A stretch of DNA of 64,000 nucleotides, from contig NKYR01000045.1 of the NCBI GenBank assembly GCA_003184365.1, forward strand, positions 54,327 to 118,326. The letters run 5' to 3'. This document shows, one piece after another, positions 44,099 to 54,303 of this stretch. Position numbers and translations under genes: made by a program. Origin of the DNA: Evernia prunastri (lineage: Eukaryota > Ascomycota > Lecanoromycetes > Lecanorales > Parmeliaceae). Numbering within the stretch: position 1 is the first letter of the stretch; each line of letters opens with the position of its first letter. A model generated the notes under the pieces. It saw only the letters and a list, made by a program, of their open reading frames with translations, made no database searches and was not told the DNA's origin.

Positions 44099-46072
44099 AT
44101 GACTTCCGTCCCATTGCTGTGCAACATCTGCCCCAAAGAGCCAGAATTCAGCGATATCTCGCATCTACTGACTCACGTCGCTTCGAAAGGCCATCTCGCA
44201 CAGGAATTGAAAGCAAAGGTTCGTAGCCGGCAAGATGCCTCGATCCGCGAGAAGCTTGACCTGTATGGCCATTGGTACGAGAAGCATCAGATCGAAAAGC
44301 TATTGTCCCAGCGTCTCATTCTCAAGGAATCCAAAGACAGCAGCAGCAGAGTCAAACGTTCTGTCAACCTCCCTTCCGCAAGCTCAGCCAAGGACGCGAA
44401 AACGCGCAAGAAGCGTGCCAACACTTCTGGAAAAATTCTTGAAGCAAGTCCTGTCAAGTCCGAAGAGCCACCAATCGACCCCCAGCTCTCTTGGTTTCCG
44501 CCCTCCAGTCCATCGCCCTTTCTCAGTCTACAAGAGCATGGCGGTCTACCACAGCATGACCAAGCTTCTAAGCACCGTTACCATGTCCCTCGCATGTGTG
44601 AGGAACACGATGGCAACTCAAACCGTCAAGCAGAGATACTGTCAACACCTTCAAGGATCCCAAGCGTTCAGAAATTTCTGCAAAGTCCTGGCCCAGAAAC
44701 GGATAGCGAGAACGACTACTTCAACACTTTCATTCGCAGCCCAACCAGGACAGCATACCCTGACCCCTCCGAGATTCTTGGTCTTCCTTTTGGTTTCTCG
44801 CCTTCTCGGACGATTGAGCAGGCTGGGGAACGTACCAGTTCGGTCCCTGACCCTAGTGGCGAGAATATCGGGAAGGCAGAGTCGATCCAGCCACCAGTAC
44901 TCAAAGGAATAAAGTGGCCTGGCATGTCCATCTTCGACTCTGCAAGCTTAGAGGCACAACGCCTGCGCAATCAGAAGAAAGATGGCTCTATACTGGAGCA
45001 GATGGAGCACAATTCGGGCGTGGTTGAACAAATGGAGCGAATTTACTGGCCAGACGGATCGTTGAAACAGAAACGACTCATCACCGGTAACGTGGAGAGC
45101 AGCCCAATGAAGGAACCAACCCCACCACGAAAGCGACAGCGCCCTAAAGCCAAGAAGGCTGTGCTCAAAGACCTCAGCACCAACGCTCCAAAACAGACCC
45201 GACAAGCACGCAAGACATCAGGACAACTTCAAGTTACGCAAGCTTCAGAACTACGTAAGATTTCTAAAACGGCACTTGCCACACTGGACTCTCCACCGCC
45301 CCAGTTCATTAACCCCAGGAGGGCTCACATAAGCTATGATGCAGCCAACGAAGATGATCTACAACGACGGTTGACAAGTGGACGTGTCAGTAACAGTCGT
45401 GGAAAATGTTTCGACGTTTTCAACGACAGTGAGGCGATAGGGGATTCGAAAAGTGGAATCACAGGAACACGTCCGGCAAAGCCCAGACCTGACACACCAG
45501 GCTATCCCTTCTTACACGATACACACGGCCACCAAGGCCCACTGTACTCGCAAGCGGCTGGCTTTGCAGCTGGAAGAACTCCTTTGGCGGCCTTGAGGCC
45601 GTCTGCTGGGAACCACAATCGGATTCAGCCTGACGGACTGCCCTGGGACGCTCAGCTTCAGTCTTGGGCGAACAACTCTAAACCATCTGTGGCGAGAGAG
45701 GACAGTGAGAATATTGAACCAATTCTAGATGGCGATGGTCGGGTCGATGACCAAATCCCACAAGCCCACAATGAAAGGGTGACCCAGCGTTATTTTTCCG
45801 TTACGGGAAATCAGCCTCCACAATTCTTCGACTCCCTACCACCTCACATGGACTCCGGTGGTCTTGGAGAGCCAAAGTACTACGGATCCACCCTTAATCT
45901 GTTGAATCCATATCTTCGCCGGCAGCACCTTCCAACACAGTATCCTCCCGTGCTCTTCCACCATCCAAGTCCCCCATCCATTGCGAGGCGACAGGATGGC
46001 ATTAGTAAGTCTGGGCCCTCGGTAGTAGCCAGAGATGAAGGTAGCAACGAGGATAAGGTTCCTCGCCTTTGA
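44099..46072 (+). CDS. zinc-finger-like, largely disordered nuclear protein
   Basis: A single exon of 657 aa from the ATG at 44099. The N-terminus carries one C2H2-like motif (Cys8, Cys11, then His residues at 22, 26 and 32; LCNICPKEPEFSDISHLLTH), of the U1/matrin-like style. A short charged helical region follows. The rest is disordered, Ser/Pro-rich with basic clusters (KTRKKRANTSGK, PPRKRQRPKAKKA) that look like nuclear localisation signals. The upstream in-frame extension to 43856 contains hydrophobic translated UTR-like sequence and was rejected. No specific family is recognised. It lies in tandem downstream of BET2 with no sign of co-regulation. Confidence 0.75.
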   Translation: MTSVPLLCNICPKEPEFSDISHLLTHVASKGHLAQELKAKVRSRQDASIREKLDLYGHWYEKHQIEKLLSQRLILKESKDSSSRVKRSVNLPSASSAKDAKTRKKRANTSGKILEASPVKSEEPPIDPQLSWFPPSSPSPFLSLQEHGGLPQHDQASKHRYHVPRMCEEHDGNSNRQAEILSTPSRIPSVQKFLQSPGPETDSENDYFNTFIRSPTRTAYPDPSEILGLPFGFSPSRTIEQAGERTSSVPDPSGENIGKAESIQPPVLKGIKWPGMSIFDSASLEAQRLRNQKKDGSILEQMEHNSGVVEQMERIYWPDGSLKQKRLITGNVESSPMKEPTPPRKRQRPKAKKAVLKDLSTNAPKQTRQARKTSGQLQVTQASELRKISKTALATLDSPPPQFINPRRAHISYDAANEDDLQRRLTSGRVSNSRGKCFDVFNDSEAIGDSKSGITGTRPAKPRPDTPGYPFLHDTHGHQGPLYSQAAGFAAGRTPLAALRPSAGNHNRIQPDGLPWDAQLQSWANNSKPSVAREDSENIEPILDGDGRVDDQIPQAHNERVTQRYFSVTGNQPPQFFDSLPPHMDSGGLGEPKYYGSTLNLLNPYLRRQHLPTQYPPVLFHHPSPPSIARRQDGISKSGPSVVARDEGSNEDKVPRL

Positions 46073-47306
46073 ATGGACATTTGTGTCTTAGGATAAGAGG
46101 TGACGACGCCGGCTCACACGCATCCATGTACAACATACTACATCCTACATACAAGCAACTCTATGTGTCCGTGTCAATCACAGCTCTTGGGCCATGGGTT
46201 TCCTCGCCGCTACACGGGAAGGTTTTTTGGGGGGGGGGGTTCTCATTGACTTAGACAGAGCAACGACAGCTATATATCATTATGAGGTCAGCGTGGAAGA
46301 ATTTGCTTATTTTGCTTCGAAAGCGGGCATAGCTTGGAAACTGTATATATACGAAGAATTATGATTAGACCAGAAATACTACCACTGCGACGCTTCTCTT
46401 TTTTCCGCGTTGAATTAGAGATGTGGGCAACTTTCAAACTAGATGATAATCTCCAGACCTGCCTTCCGTGATGCAGATCAGTACTGGTATTCAAGTAGAG
46501 CTCCTGGTCTTACCGCAAATATTCAGCTAGTTTGTAGGATCTATGACTGCCCAAAGACTCGAGGCCATACTCATGCTCAGCAGCGATCCCAAAGTCATAA
46601 CCATATTGCCAACTCGAGTTTATACACGTCTACGTCTACATCTCGTGGCACCAATCTTGACCCTCACTTGCCTACTAGTGGAATGGGGAATGGGGAATGG
46701 GGATGGCGAATGGGGACTTGGGGGATGGGATGATGGGGAGCAGTTGGACGGGCTTTGTCTGTCTGTCTGTCTGCCTGTCTGCCTGTCTGCCTGCCAAGAC
46801 GAAGTTGACTGCGCTGTTGTCGGTAGTAGGATGATGCTGTGGGTGTTCAAGGTGCTGAGCTACTTTGTCATTGGTCTGGGTTAGTGAAGAAAGGAGGAGA
46901 GAGGCTGTGCTTTGATCTTGATGAAGTTTTTTCTGGAGTTGCTCTGGAGGGAGAGGGATGGGTGGCTTGGGGACGAGTGTGAATTTTTCATAGGTTTGAG
47001 CGCAGAGGGGGGGATTGGTTGATGAAGGATAGTAGTACTGGGGATGCGATATTGTTTTCCCGGTTTTGGTGCCTAGGTCATTCCATTGCCTGCTGGATTT
47101 CCTCACTGCTACATGGTGGATGCGATGGCCTAGCGGTGTGTATTAGTTGAGAGTAAGGTGCCTAATGGTTGACGGCGGAGAAGGCCGCGACAGAGGATAG
47201 ATGAAAGGTCGATATACTTAGAGAGATGCGGGCTGAGGTAGACTAGGTCCCTTCAACGAGAGGGGTGTGAATGTGTTGAGTGGGGATGTATATGTGTCAC
47301 ATCCTT
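46073..47306. other. 3'-3' intergenic, 1.2 kb, simple repeats
   Basis: No gene recognised. It contains a G-run near 46227, GGGGAAT repeats at 46683-46735, and TGTC/TGCC repeats at 46756-46796. Confidence 0.6.
46683..46796 (+). repeat. GGAATGG minisatellite plus TGTC/TGCC microsatellite
   Basis: Several ATGGGGA-type units, then about ten TGTC/TGCC tetranucleotides ending TGCCAAGAC. Simple repeat in non-coding DNA. Confidence 0.85.
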
Positions 47307-48737
47307 TCAAGAGCTGTGTGAAACGCCAGCTTCACCCTCCCCGGGACACGCCACGATCATAGCGTAACAGTCATCCGAATCCGGATCCAAACAAATCGTC
47401 CGTGGGACCGATTGCATGAAGCTTCGCGCCACGGCCCAATGCGTTGCGTCGTCAAGGTAAGGGGTCTCTCCCGCTTCTCTTGTTACCTCGTCACAAACTC
47501 CGAAGATACAAACGCGACGTAGCCTGAGATGTTTGCCTATCTCCTTCGCGGCATCGGCCCAGCCTTCCTCGCCATATATGTAGATGTTGCGTAATTTGAG
47601 CTCACGAAGAGTACCTTTGTGGGCTTGAGTGAAATTCTTGAATTCCGCTGCGCTAAGACCGAGATCCCCCCAATGCAGGGTCTCGAGATGCGGCCAAATC
47701 GTGTCATTGAACACATGAATGCTAATTCGCCCGTTGATTTGGCAACATCGTAGCTCCCTGGCCTCTGATAGAAATCCCTTCAAGCAACTGTGCTGTTCTT
47801 GCCAATCCTCATCACCAATTCCGGACACCGTCAGATTCATCTTTAGGCTTGTGAGGCGTGGGACCATGGAACATGCCTTGTCGTATGTAGCTTCGTCCAT
47901 CTCAAAGATATTCGTCGGAGCGTACGACCTTATTGAAGCCAATTGTAGTTCTTTCAACTTTTGACAATGCACCGAAGCGGCTAGGATGAGATTGTGAATC
48001 CCACGAACATCCGCTTTCTTCGTCGTTGCACCAATAGGGTGCATTTGCTGGGTCCACGGCGAAGGTGCGAGCACAGTGGCTTCATGTCGAGAGCGTTCGG
48101 TGTACCATGAATGATCCTCATCCCTAAGACTCAACTCCCCCCATTGCGTAACCTCGTCAAGAATGACGACTGTCGTAATGTTGGGAAATTTATCAAGTCC
48201 TGTAAGGAGAGCTTTATACTCTTTGCGGTTTCCAAGAATTTTCTGTTGCTGATCGACAAGGCGCGTGTAACGGACCAGATCATTGGCGAGAGCTTCATGA
48301 TAGCTCTCGCTGCCTATCCAATTCCTATCAGGTTTGACGGACCGGGGCAGGCTTTCAGTATCATCGTCATTATCGGTTGACTCAGTGCCATCCCCAGCTT
48401 GGTCTCCACCAGCACCGTAGCCATCGTCCTCGTCCGGGATGTGCTTATCAAATGCTGCTTTGAAGGCCTTGTAAGCCGTGAGTTCCGGCAGAAATAGTCT
48501 AGCATCATAGACGAGTTCTGTCACGGTCCTGGCAAAGGTAGGGTTCGCCGAGATATTGAGGAAAGTGTCAATGGCAGCTTTGCGTGGAGCAAAATACACG
48601 CGTTGAAAGAGCCATTGGGCTCCGATCCGGCCGTACCGAGTACATGTGAGGCGGGCAGATTTCAGATCGGATTTGGGGAGGTAGTTGAGTACTTGTACGA
48701 GCAACTCGTCTGGGAAGTCTTGAAGCTGAGGTGCCAT
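47307..48737 (-). CDS. F-box protein (paralog of the 52372-53889 gene)
   Basis: A single exon of 476 aa from the ATG at 48737 (an ATG at 48788 is also in frame). The N-terminus DFPDELLVQVLNYLPKSDL followed by KSARLTCTRYGRIG is an F-box, the Skp1-binding adaptor part of an SCF ubiquitin ligase. FQRVYFAPRK and NPTFARTVTELVYDARLFLPEL then match the second F-box gene almost block for block. The remainder has LRR-like segments (LKELQLASIRSY, LETLHWGDLGLS, LRELKLRNIYIY) without perfect repeats and is probably the substrate-binding part. The target is unknown. An HMG-CoA-reductase-like pseudogene separates it from its paralog. Confidence 0.85.
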   Translation of the reverse strand: MAPQLQDFPDELLVQVLNYLPKSDLKSARLTCTRYGRIGAQWLFQRVYFAPRKAAIDTFLNISANPTFARTVTELVYDARLFLPELTAYKAFKAAFDKHIPDEDDGYGAGGDQAGDGTESTDNDDDTESLPRSVKPDRNWIGSESYHEALANDLVRYTRLVDQQQKILGNRKEYKALLTGLDKFPNITTVVILDEVTQWGELSLRDEDHSWYTERSRHEATVLAPSPWTQQMHPIGATTKKADVRGIHNLILAASVHCQKLKELQLASIRSYAPTNIFEMDEATYDKACSMVPRLTSLKMNLTVSGIGDEDWQEQHSCLKGFLSEARELRCCQINGRISIHVFNDTIWPHLETLHWGDLGLSAAEFKNFTQAHKGTLRELKLRNIYIYGEEGWADAAKEIGKHLRLRRVCIFGVCDEVTREAGETPYLDDATHWAVARSFMQSVPRTICLDPDSDDCYAMIVACPGEGEAGVSHSS

Positions 48738-48928
48738 GTGTTTATGCTGGTTTCGTGTCTGGCTGTGCGGAGCGAAGTTCGAAGTCATGAGTTGCACAGA
48801 CCAATCCCGTTGCCCCGGCGATTAAAGGCGCTAAGCGTGCTTTAGCGCAACAACAATTCTGTGTAAAGGAGCCTCCTGTTCTACATTATCTAACAAGGAC
48901 GCTTCTATACAATGGTTTCTCGCATGGC

Positions 48929-50440
48929 TCAAAGATTCGCCTCTCTTACAGGCTTCAAGTGGCCCGAGGTGTGCGTATTGCTCGCCACGGAGGCAGCGAC
49001 GCTGACATCGGCCACCAACGCAAAGGCAGCAATGGTCTCCGCCAACGCCCATTTCTTCCCCTGGCCCGCACACCCAATCATCTTCAGACCCTCATTCTGA
49101 GTGGGGTAAACGGTACCGCCTCCGACCGACCCAACAACGACCGAAGGTAGAAACATCAATGATGTCAGGTCTTTGGTGTTTTTCTTTTCGTCGTATTCCA
49201 TGATCAAGTGTGCCCAACAACTCTCTACGATGCTGGCCGCATCCTGGCCAGTTGACCGTCAGTTCATGGTTGCTGGTGAAAGAAGTGCAGGAGCACGGTC
49301 CTGTCGCAATGAACATTACCGTAATTACAATGGACACATTGACAGAGCTGCTCTCCATGGCATTGCGAATGTCGCCGTCTTTCGACGCTTTCAGCGCTTG
49401 ATGAAGCTCGCCAGGCTCGCAGCGTAAAACCTTTCGGCAGATGTCAGGAGTAACCTTTCCACAAGCCATGACTCGTATATCACGAGGATTGCGGATCGCT
49501 ATTGTAGGTGCTTCACATTTGTCCGTTTCATGTTACCCTCTAAATTGATCTTGACGATCTTCAGCTCTTTGCCTAGGTCCGATCCAAGGAGCTTGGTGCA
49601 AGCAGCCATTGTGGCGAATTCGGTCATATTCTGGCCTGCAGCGTCACCCGTTTCGTACTCAAAGTGTACGTGGACAGAAGAACCCATGATATGACCTGTG
49701 ACCCTGAAAAGCGAAGCGAAGCGACTTGTTGCTTCCGCATCCTTTCGTAATTGGGCTTCAAGACTCGGTAGCCGCTTGTAGAACGTAATTGCATCGTTAA
49801 CGTATATCAAAAAGAAGATAGGTGCCCGTCCCATGCCCTCGCTTATGGCGTAAGCTTTGACTTCCCCACAAGCTTGCAAAGCTTTGCAGCGTCGACCGGC
49901 TGTTGCGATTACCGCCGCCTCGACCGTTGCCATTGGCGCCATGATTGATCCTTTCTGGTAATGCCCGTCAATCTGCAAGGGGCCCGCAATACCAAGTGGC
50001 ACTTGTGCGAATCCGATGAGATTCTCGACTCGGATTCCTTTGGTTTCGTCACCATGGCGTTTTATGAAGTTGAGGTCTTTAGTGACCTCATATCTCGAAA
50101 CGTTCGTCGGATCTTTAGTAACCATTGCGTTTCTCTGAAGGCCAACGAAGTCAGAGCGTGTACAGCAGATACTCGATGGATTTCGAATGTCCCTAATACG
50201 TGCGAAAATGCGGAAGTACTGTAGGCAAGAAAAGTTGTTGAGACTGGCTATGATGGGTCTGGAGCGGTGGAAGAACAGAGTAATTGATTTGATAGTCTGA
50301 TACTTGATGCTCACAAAGTTGGATTGAGCATCTTGCCAAGCGGCGGTATCTATGATCCTCATCCTCATGTTACTCGATAACTCACATACCTTGCCCAATT
50401 GACTGTCAAGGGAGCCGTACGCACGTTTCTGGGCCACCAT
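48929..50440 (-). pseudogene. broken HMG-CoA-reductase paralog
   Basis: Several blocks of the catalytic domain can be read in order: KDPTNVSRYEVTKDLNFIKRHG, ENLIGFAQVPLGIAGPL, PMATVEAAVIATAGRRCKAL, GDAAGQNMTEFATMAACTKLL, RDIRVMACGKVTPDICRKVL, PSVVVGSVGGGTVYPTQNEG and GKKWALAETIAAFAL. They need three changes of frame. After LEGNM the catalytic DKK triad expected in the family is missing, and the frame meets a TAG at about 49500. Near 49300 a good branch/acceptor (CTGAC...GGCCAG) precedes DAASIVESCW, but no matching in-phase GT donor remains. An N-terminal sterol-sensing or multi-TM region is absent; the 5' part probably has an intron after DSQLGK (GTATGT). Family knowledge: active enzymes make mevalonate; stand-alone paralogs occur in fungal metabolite loci. 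This copy looks dead. Confidence 0.75.
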
Positions 50441-52371
50441 CGAGACAGGGGGAGGATATGCTTGGTGATGGTGGTGTTTGCAAGGAAGCTGTAGTTGGCG
50501 AAAGTCACGATAGGATGTACACTTCATCGATATTCCGCTCAGGTGACTTTCTTGACCTTCTTGACCTTCTTGCTCGCTCTCGGGCTGTCCTGTCTCCCGC
50601 ATCGATATTCGTTATGCATGAGCCGTGTCAATGTCAATTGGGATGTAGCAAGCATGGTTTGATTACGCATCTCTCTCTATCCCTCCCTATCAATGAGCAA
50701 GATTTTCACGTCGACATCCATCGAGTACTGGGACCAATGCATATAAAATGTCTTATCCGTTGCTTCAGAACAACATGTCGATAAAGATACCTTATCCTGC
50801 CTGGGTGTAACACGACCCCATCTCGGGCCCCTTCCTTTCCATACCACGCTCCATCGGTATCTACGCTGAGACTCAAGCCAGATACGGGTTTCCCCCTTTC
50901 ACTTTTCCCAATCTTATTTCACCTGGGGTGGCAGGAAGGCATGACTGGCATCTGCTATCAACTCGCATAGCCGGGAAGGTCTCGCTTCAGGAGACCGTTG
51001 CGTGTTTCCTCATGCCTTCGCGGAGTGTAAGCTTACGTCTGCCTTGTCCATCAGGCCTGAACTGACTTGTTGATGATAGAAGTCGTCTACGGGTCACCAG
51101 AACCTAAACAGAGAAAGAGGAGCAGCAAGGTAAAGAGAAAGAAGAACGAGAAGAAGAAGACTCATCTATCGGCAGATCATGTTTATACTTTTCTTCTCTC
51201 AATGTCCTATATTCGACTACGATCGGAATCCTCGTCTAGCGAAAAAGGTTACCGCGTTACGACCTTTCTTTTTCTGCTGGAATCGCAATGATCTAGAAAC
51301 TCAAGATATAGACAATCGCGACGGGAAAACACCTCCCTGTGGAATCTGCGTATGCTGGGTCAATGCTTAAATGCCTGCTCCACGAAGTTCTCACCAAGCA
51401 CGTTGGGGGGAGGAGAAGCTCACATCAGAAGCGCTCTTTAAGCTTTGATCTCCGAGACTCGGATCTGGCATAGTATATCATCGCAGCTTTGCAGGATGGT
51501 CCAGGATCGCTAGTTCCGACCGGCAGCAGTCTAGACAGCCATCGAGATTTTCTGAATATTACCCTTCAGTATCATTAGATCCGATCTCGCACGTCAAGCG
51601 TTGAAGATAACATGTGAGAAAGCCTCTTAAAACTTTGTCGGGACCATCGAAGATCGGGCGTGTCGTCACCCGCACCAAAACCGTCCACGTCTAGCCGTGC
51701 AAGCGTTGGCGAACTCATGCTCAGTCAGACGCCTAGTTGTATCAAAAACGGGAGAGATGGGGTTCTGCGAAGGTCTTGCTTACAAAAAAGTGTGCGGATT
51801 GATTGTCTCACAGGATCAAGTAAGAAAGTAAGTGATGTAGGGTAAGTAGATCGTTAGACATCCAGAGGCCCACTCCCGTCTCCCAAGCGGTCCCAGCGCA
51901 AAGGGAGTTATCAATGACCGGACGAGTGAATGTTGATGGCAAAAGTATTCAAACATGAATGAAGTGTTGAAGGACTGGTTTGTTGGCTACAGCCCTCTGA
52001 TCTTCATGTCAAATAAGAGCACATTTAAAAGGGACATATATGAATTTAATTGAAAAAGGGAAACGAAGAGCTTAGCCTCTCGGTCGGCTGGAGAGAGGTA
52101 AACATAGTGGCTCTCTCCGTGCTGTAGCATCGCCAATAGTGTGAACAACTTCGTCTACTAGCTGGGCTCTTGGGTATCAATTGTACTTGATTGTTCGTCT
52201 TACTATCGTTTGCTACTAACGGTTCCATATCGCTCTTTTGTAGCTAAAGCAACCCCTTCGGTCTTGCAGTATCAATGCCTGGAAAATGTAATAGCAGCTA
52301 TGATACAGCTGAGTGAAGCTCGAATGAGTATGGATATAATGACATTCCCATAGGGTATGACTGTACTTCTG
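50441..52371. other. intergenic, 1.9 kb
   Basis: No supported gene. Short overlapping ORFs only; a purine-rich patch lies near 51110-51160. It lies between the HMG-CoA-reductase relic and the second F-box gene, part of the same accessory island. Confidence 0.55.
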
Positions 52372-53889
52372 TCACAACGAGCCAGCCTTTAGCCTTCCGG
52401 TAATCATGCCATATCTCTCCTCTTCCATCTCGAGCAAGTCCGGAAGCGCCCAGTGCATCATGTTGCGAACAAATACGCGTCCTGTGTCCCCCGATCCCAG
52501 GGCCCACGAAGAATTTGTTGTCTTGGTCGACACGGGGCTTAAATTGCTTACCGAGACGGAGTGCAGCCTAAGGATTTGGCCCATCTCTTTTCCCAAATTC
52601 TCCCACCCGTCTTTGCCAAGCAGATCTATGCTTTCCAGATGGAGGTCGCGGAGACTTCTTCTGTGTGCCCGGATAATCGACCTCAGGTCCCCTGCTTTCA
52701 CGCAAGCCTCCCTCAATATCAACTCGGTCAGACGTGGCCACACCTTCCCATGGAACAGGCCGAAATCGGTGCGCTCACTTAAGACAAGATCCTCAGATTC
52801 ATTATCCCATACTCCCGGTTCTTCCTCAAGAAACCATCTACTCGAAGACAAAGTCCGCAATTCCTGAAGTTCCTGCAGAAGAAGTTTTAGGCAATGCTGC
52901 TGTTTTGCATACTCAGACTTATTATCGCTCTTGGTGACGTACGGGTGCAGTTGCAGGGTAGTAAGGCAACGAAAAGTCATGCAAAACTTCTCGGCGTCGG
53001 TATTGGACAGTTGGAAAATATTCATTGGAGCTTTGTAGTCCATCGAGGCTATACGCAGCTCTTTGAGGCTCGAACAGTGCGCTGATATGGCTCGGAAAAG
53101 GGCTTGTATCCCACGAATGTCCCATTTGATGTGATCCTCTTGGTCTAATTGTTCTCCGTCCATGCTCCGAGGCCGACGGCACCACCTTGAAGGTGGAACG
53201 GTGGAGCCGAATTCAAGCTTTGTTCGAGAACTATACCAAGTATGACCTACGCGGGGATTGTAATTGGAAGAATGATCGAAGTCGACGTATGCGCCAACTT
53301 TACTAATGTTCCGAAAGCACTTAAGCCCTTCACACAGAGTTTTGAAGTCTCTACCTTTCTTGAAAACTCTTTCCTGATAGTCAAGTAGACGTGTATATCG
53401 TACGAGACTGTCGCCGACATTCATATAGAATTCCTTACAGTCACCGGTAAGAAAGGTCGACTTGTTGTGACCTGCGCCTAAACTATCCATGTTCCATATC
53501 GAGTCTTGGTATACTTCATCAGCAAAATCCACATCGCTGGATTCGCGGGCGTTCCTCGTATGGTCCTCGTATATGTCTAGCTCTTCAATAATGCGAGCAC
53601 TGAAGGCTGCTTGGTAGGAAGCGAAATTCCCAAGTTCGGGCAAGAATAGCCTACCATCGTAGATGAGTTCCTTCACATTTCGGGCAAACGTGGGATTCCT
53701 AGCGATTCTTGCGAAGAACTCCATAGGTTCTTTGCGGGGTGCAAAGTAGACTCGTTGAAACATCCATTTGGCACCGGCAGTGCTCCATAGAGAGCATGCG
53801 AGGCGGGTCTTTTTCAGATCTTTCTTAGGAAGGTTGCCCAATATCTCTACCAGAACCTCGTCTGGTACATTTCGAATTGTAGTAACCAT
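52372..53889 (-). CDS. F-box protein (paralog of the 47307-48737 gene)
   Basis: A single exon of 505 aa from the ATG at 53889. The F-box VPDEVLVEILGNLPKKDL is followed by KKTRLACSLW, then MFQRVYFAPRKEPMEFF and NPTFARNVKELIYDGRLFLPEL, the same order as in the upstream paralog. Leu-rich segments (LKELRIASMDYKAPMNIF, LRDLHLESIDLLGKDGW) correspond to LKELQLASIRSYAPTNIF and LRELKLRNIYIYGEEGW in the paralog, so homology runs the full length. Likely an SCF substrate adaptor of unknown target. It is divergent from MSH3, whose start is 414 bp away. Confidence 0.87.
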   Translation of the reverse strand: MVTTIRNVPDEVLVEILGNLPKKDLKKTRLACSLWSTAGAKWMFQRVYFAPRKEPMEFFARIARNPTFARNVKELIYDGRLFLPELGNFASYQAAFSARIIEELDIYEDHTRNARESSDVDFADEVYQDSIWNMDSLGAGHNKSTFLTGDCKEFYMNVGDSLVRYTRLLDYQERVFKKGRDFKTLCEGLKCFRNISKVGAYVDFDHSSNYNPRVGHTWYSSRTKLEFGSTVPPSRWCRRPRSMDGEQLDQEDHIKWDIRGIQALFRAISAHCSSLKELRIASMDYKAPMNIFQLSNTDAEKFCMTFRCLTTLQLHPYVTKSDNKSEYAKQQHCLKLLLQELQELRTLSSSRWFLEEEPGVWDNESEDLVLSERTDFGLFHGKVWPRLTELILREACVKAGDLRSIIRAHRRSLRDLHLESIDLLGKDGWENLGKEMGQILRLHSVSVSNLSPVSTKTTNSSWALGSGDTGRVFVRNMMHWALPDLLEMEEERYGMITGRLKAGSL

Positions 53890-54303
53890 GGCTACCTATG
53901 CACGGTCTAGGTGCTAACAGTATGGGTCAACCTGGGGAGCATGTAAACGAATGTCAGTCTTACTGAAGGCAGATGTGTCAGAGCTTCGATTAGTTTTGTT
54001 GTCCCACTGGCTCCGCTCCACTTCAACGCTCTCAACACCTCTACAGACCCTCTCTCCTCACCCCCATATCCTCTCATCCGATCCTGTTGGTCTCAATGCA
54101 TTGATCCAAATGATTAGATAATTGTGGAGGCTAGAAGGGGTCCGAGAGGCAGGTGCCGAGGACATCCCAAGCAGCCAAGACGCTAATATCACTAGCGTGG
54201 ACGCGAAAAGTACTTTACGCGCAAATCTTTGCTGTTCTCCAAATGACCACGATGCGGCGACAGTCACCTTATACGTTTCTCTGGCCGAAGCAGAGGGGCG
54301 ATC
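53890..54303. promoter_or_regulatory. divergent intergenic F-box gene / MSH3
   Basis: 414 bp between two outward-facing start codons; it must hold both promoters. No repeated motif stands out. Confidence 0.5.

Noticed and set aside
49462..49500. 38-nt intron repairing the HMG-CoA-reductase frame
   Set aside because: Too short for a fungal intron, and it would still leave the catalytic DKK block missing.
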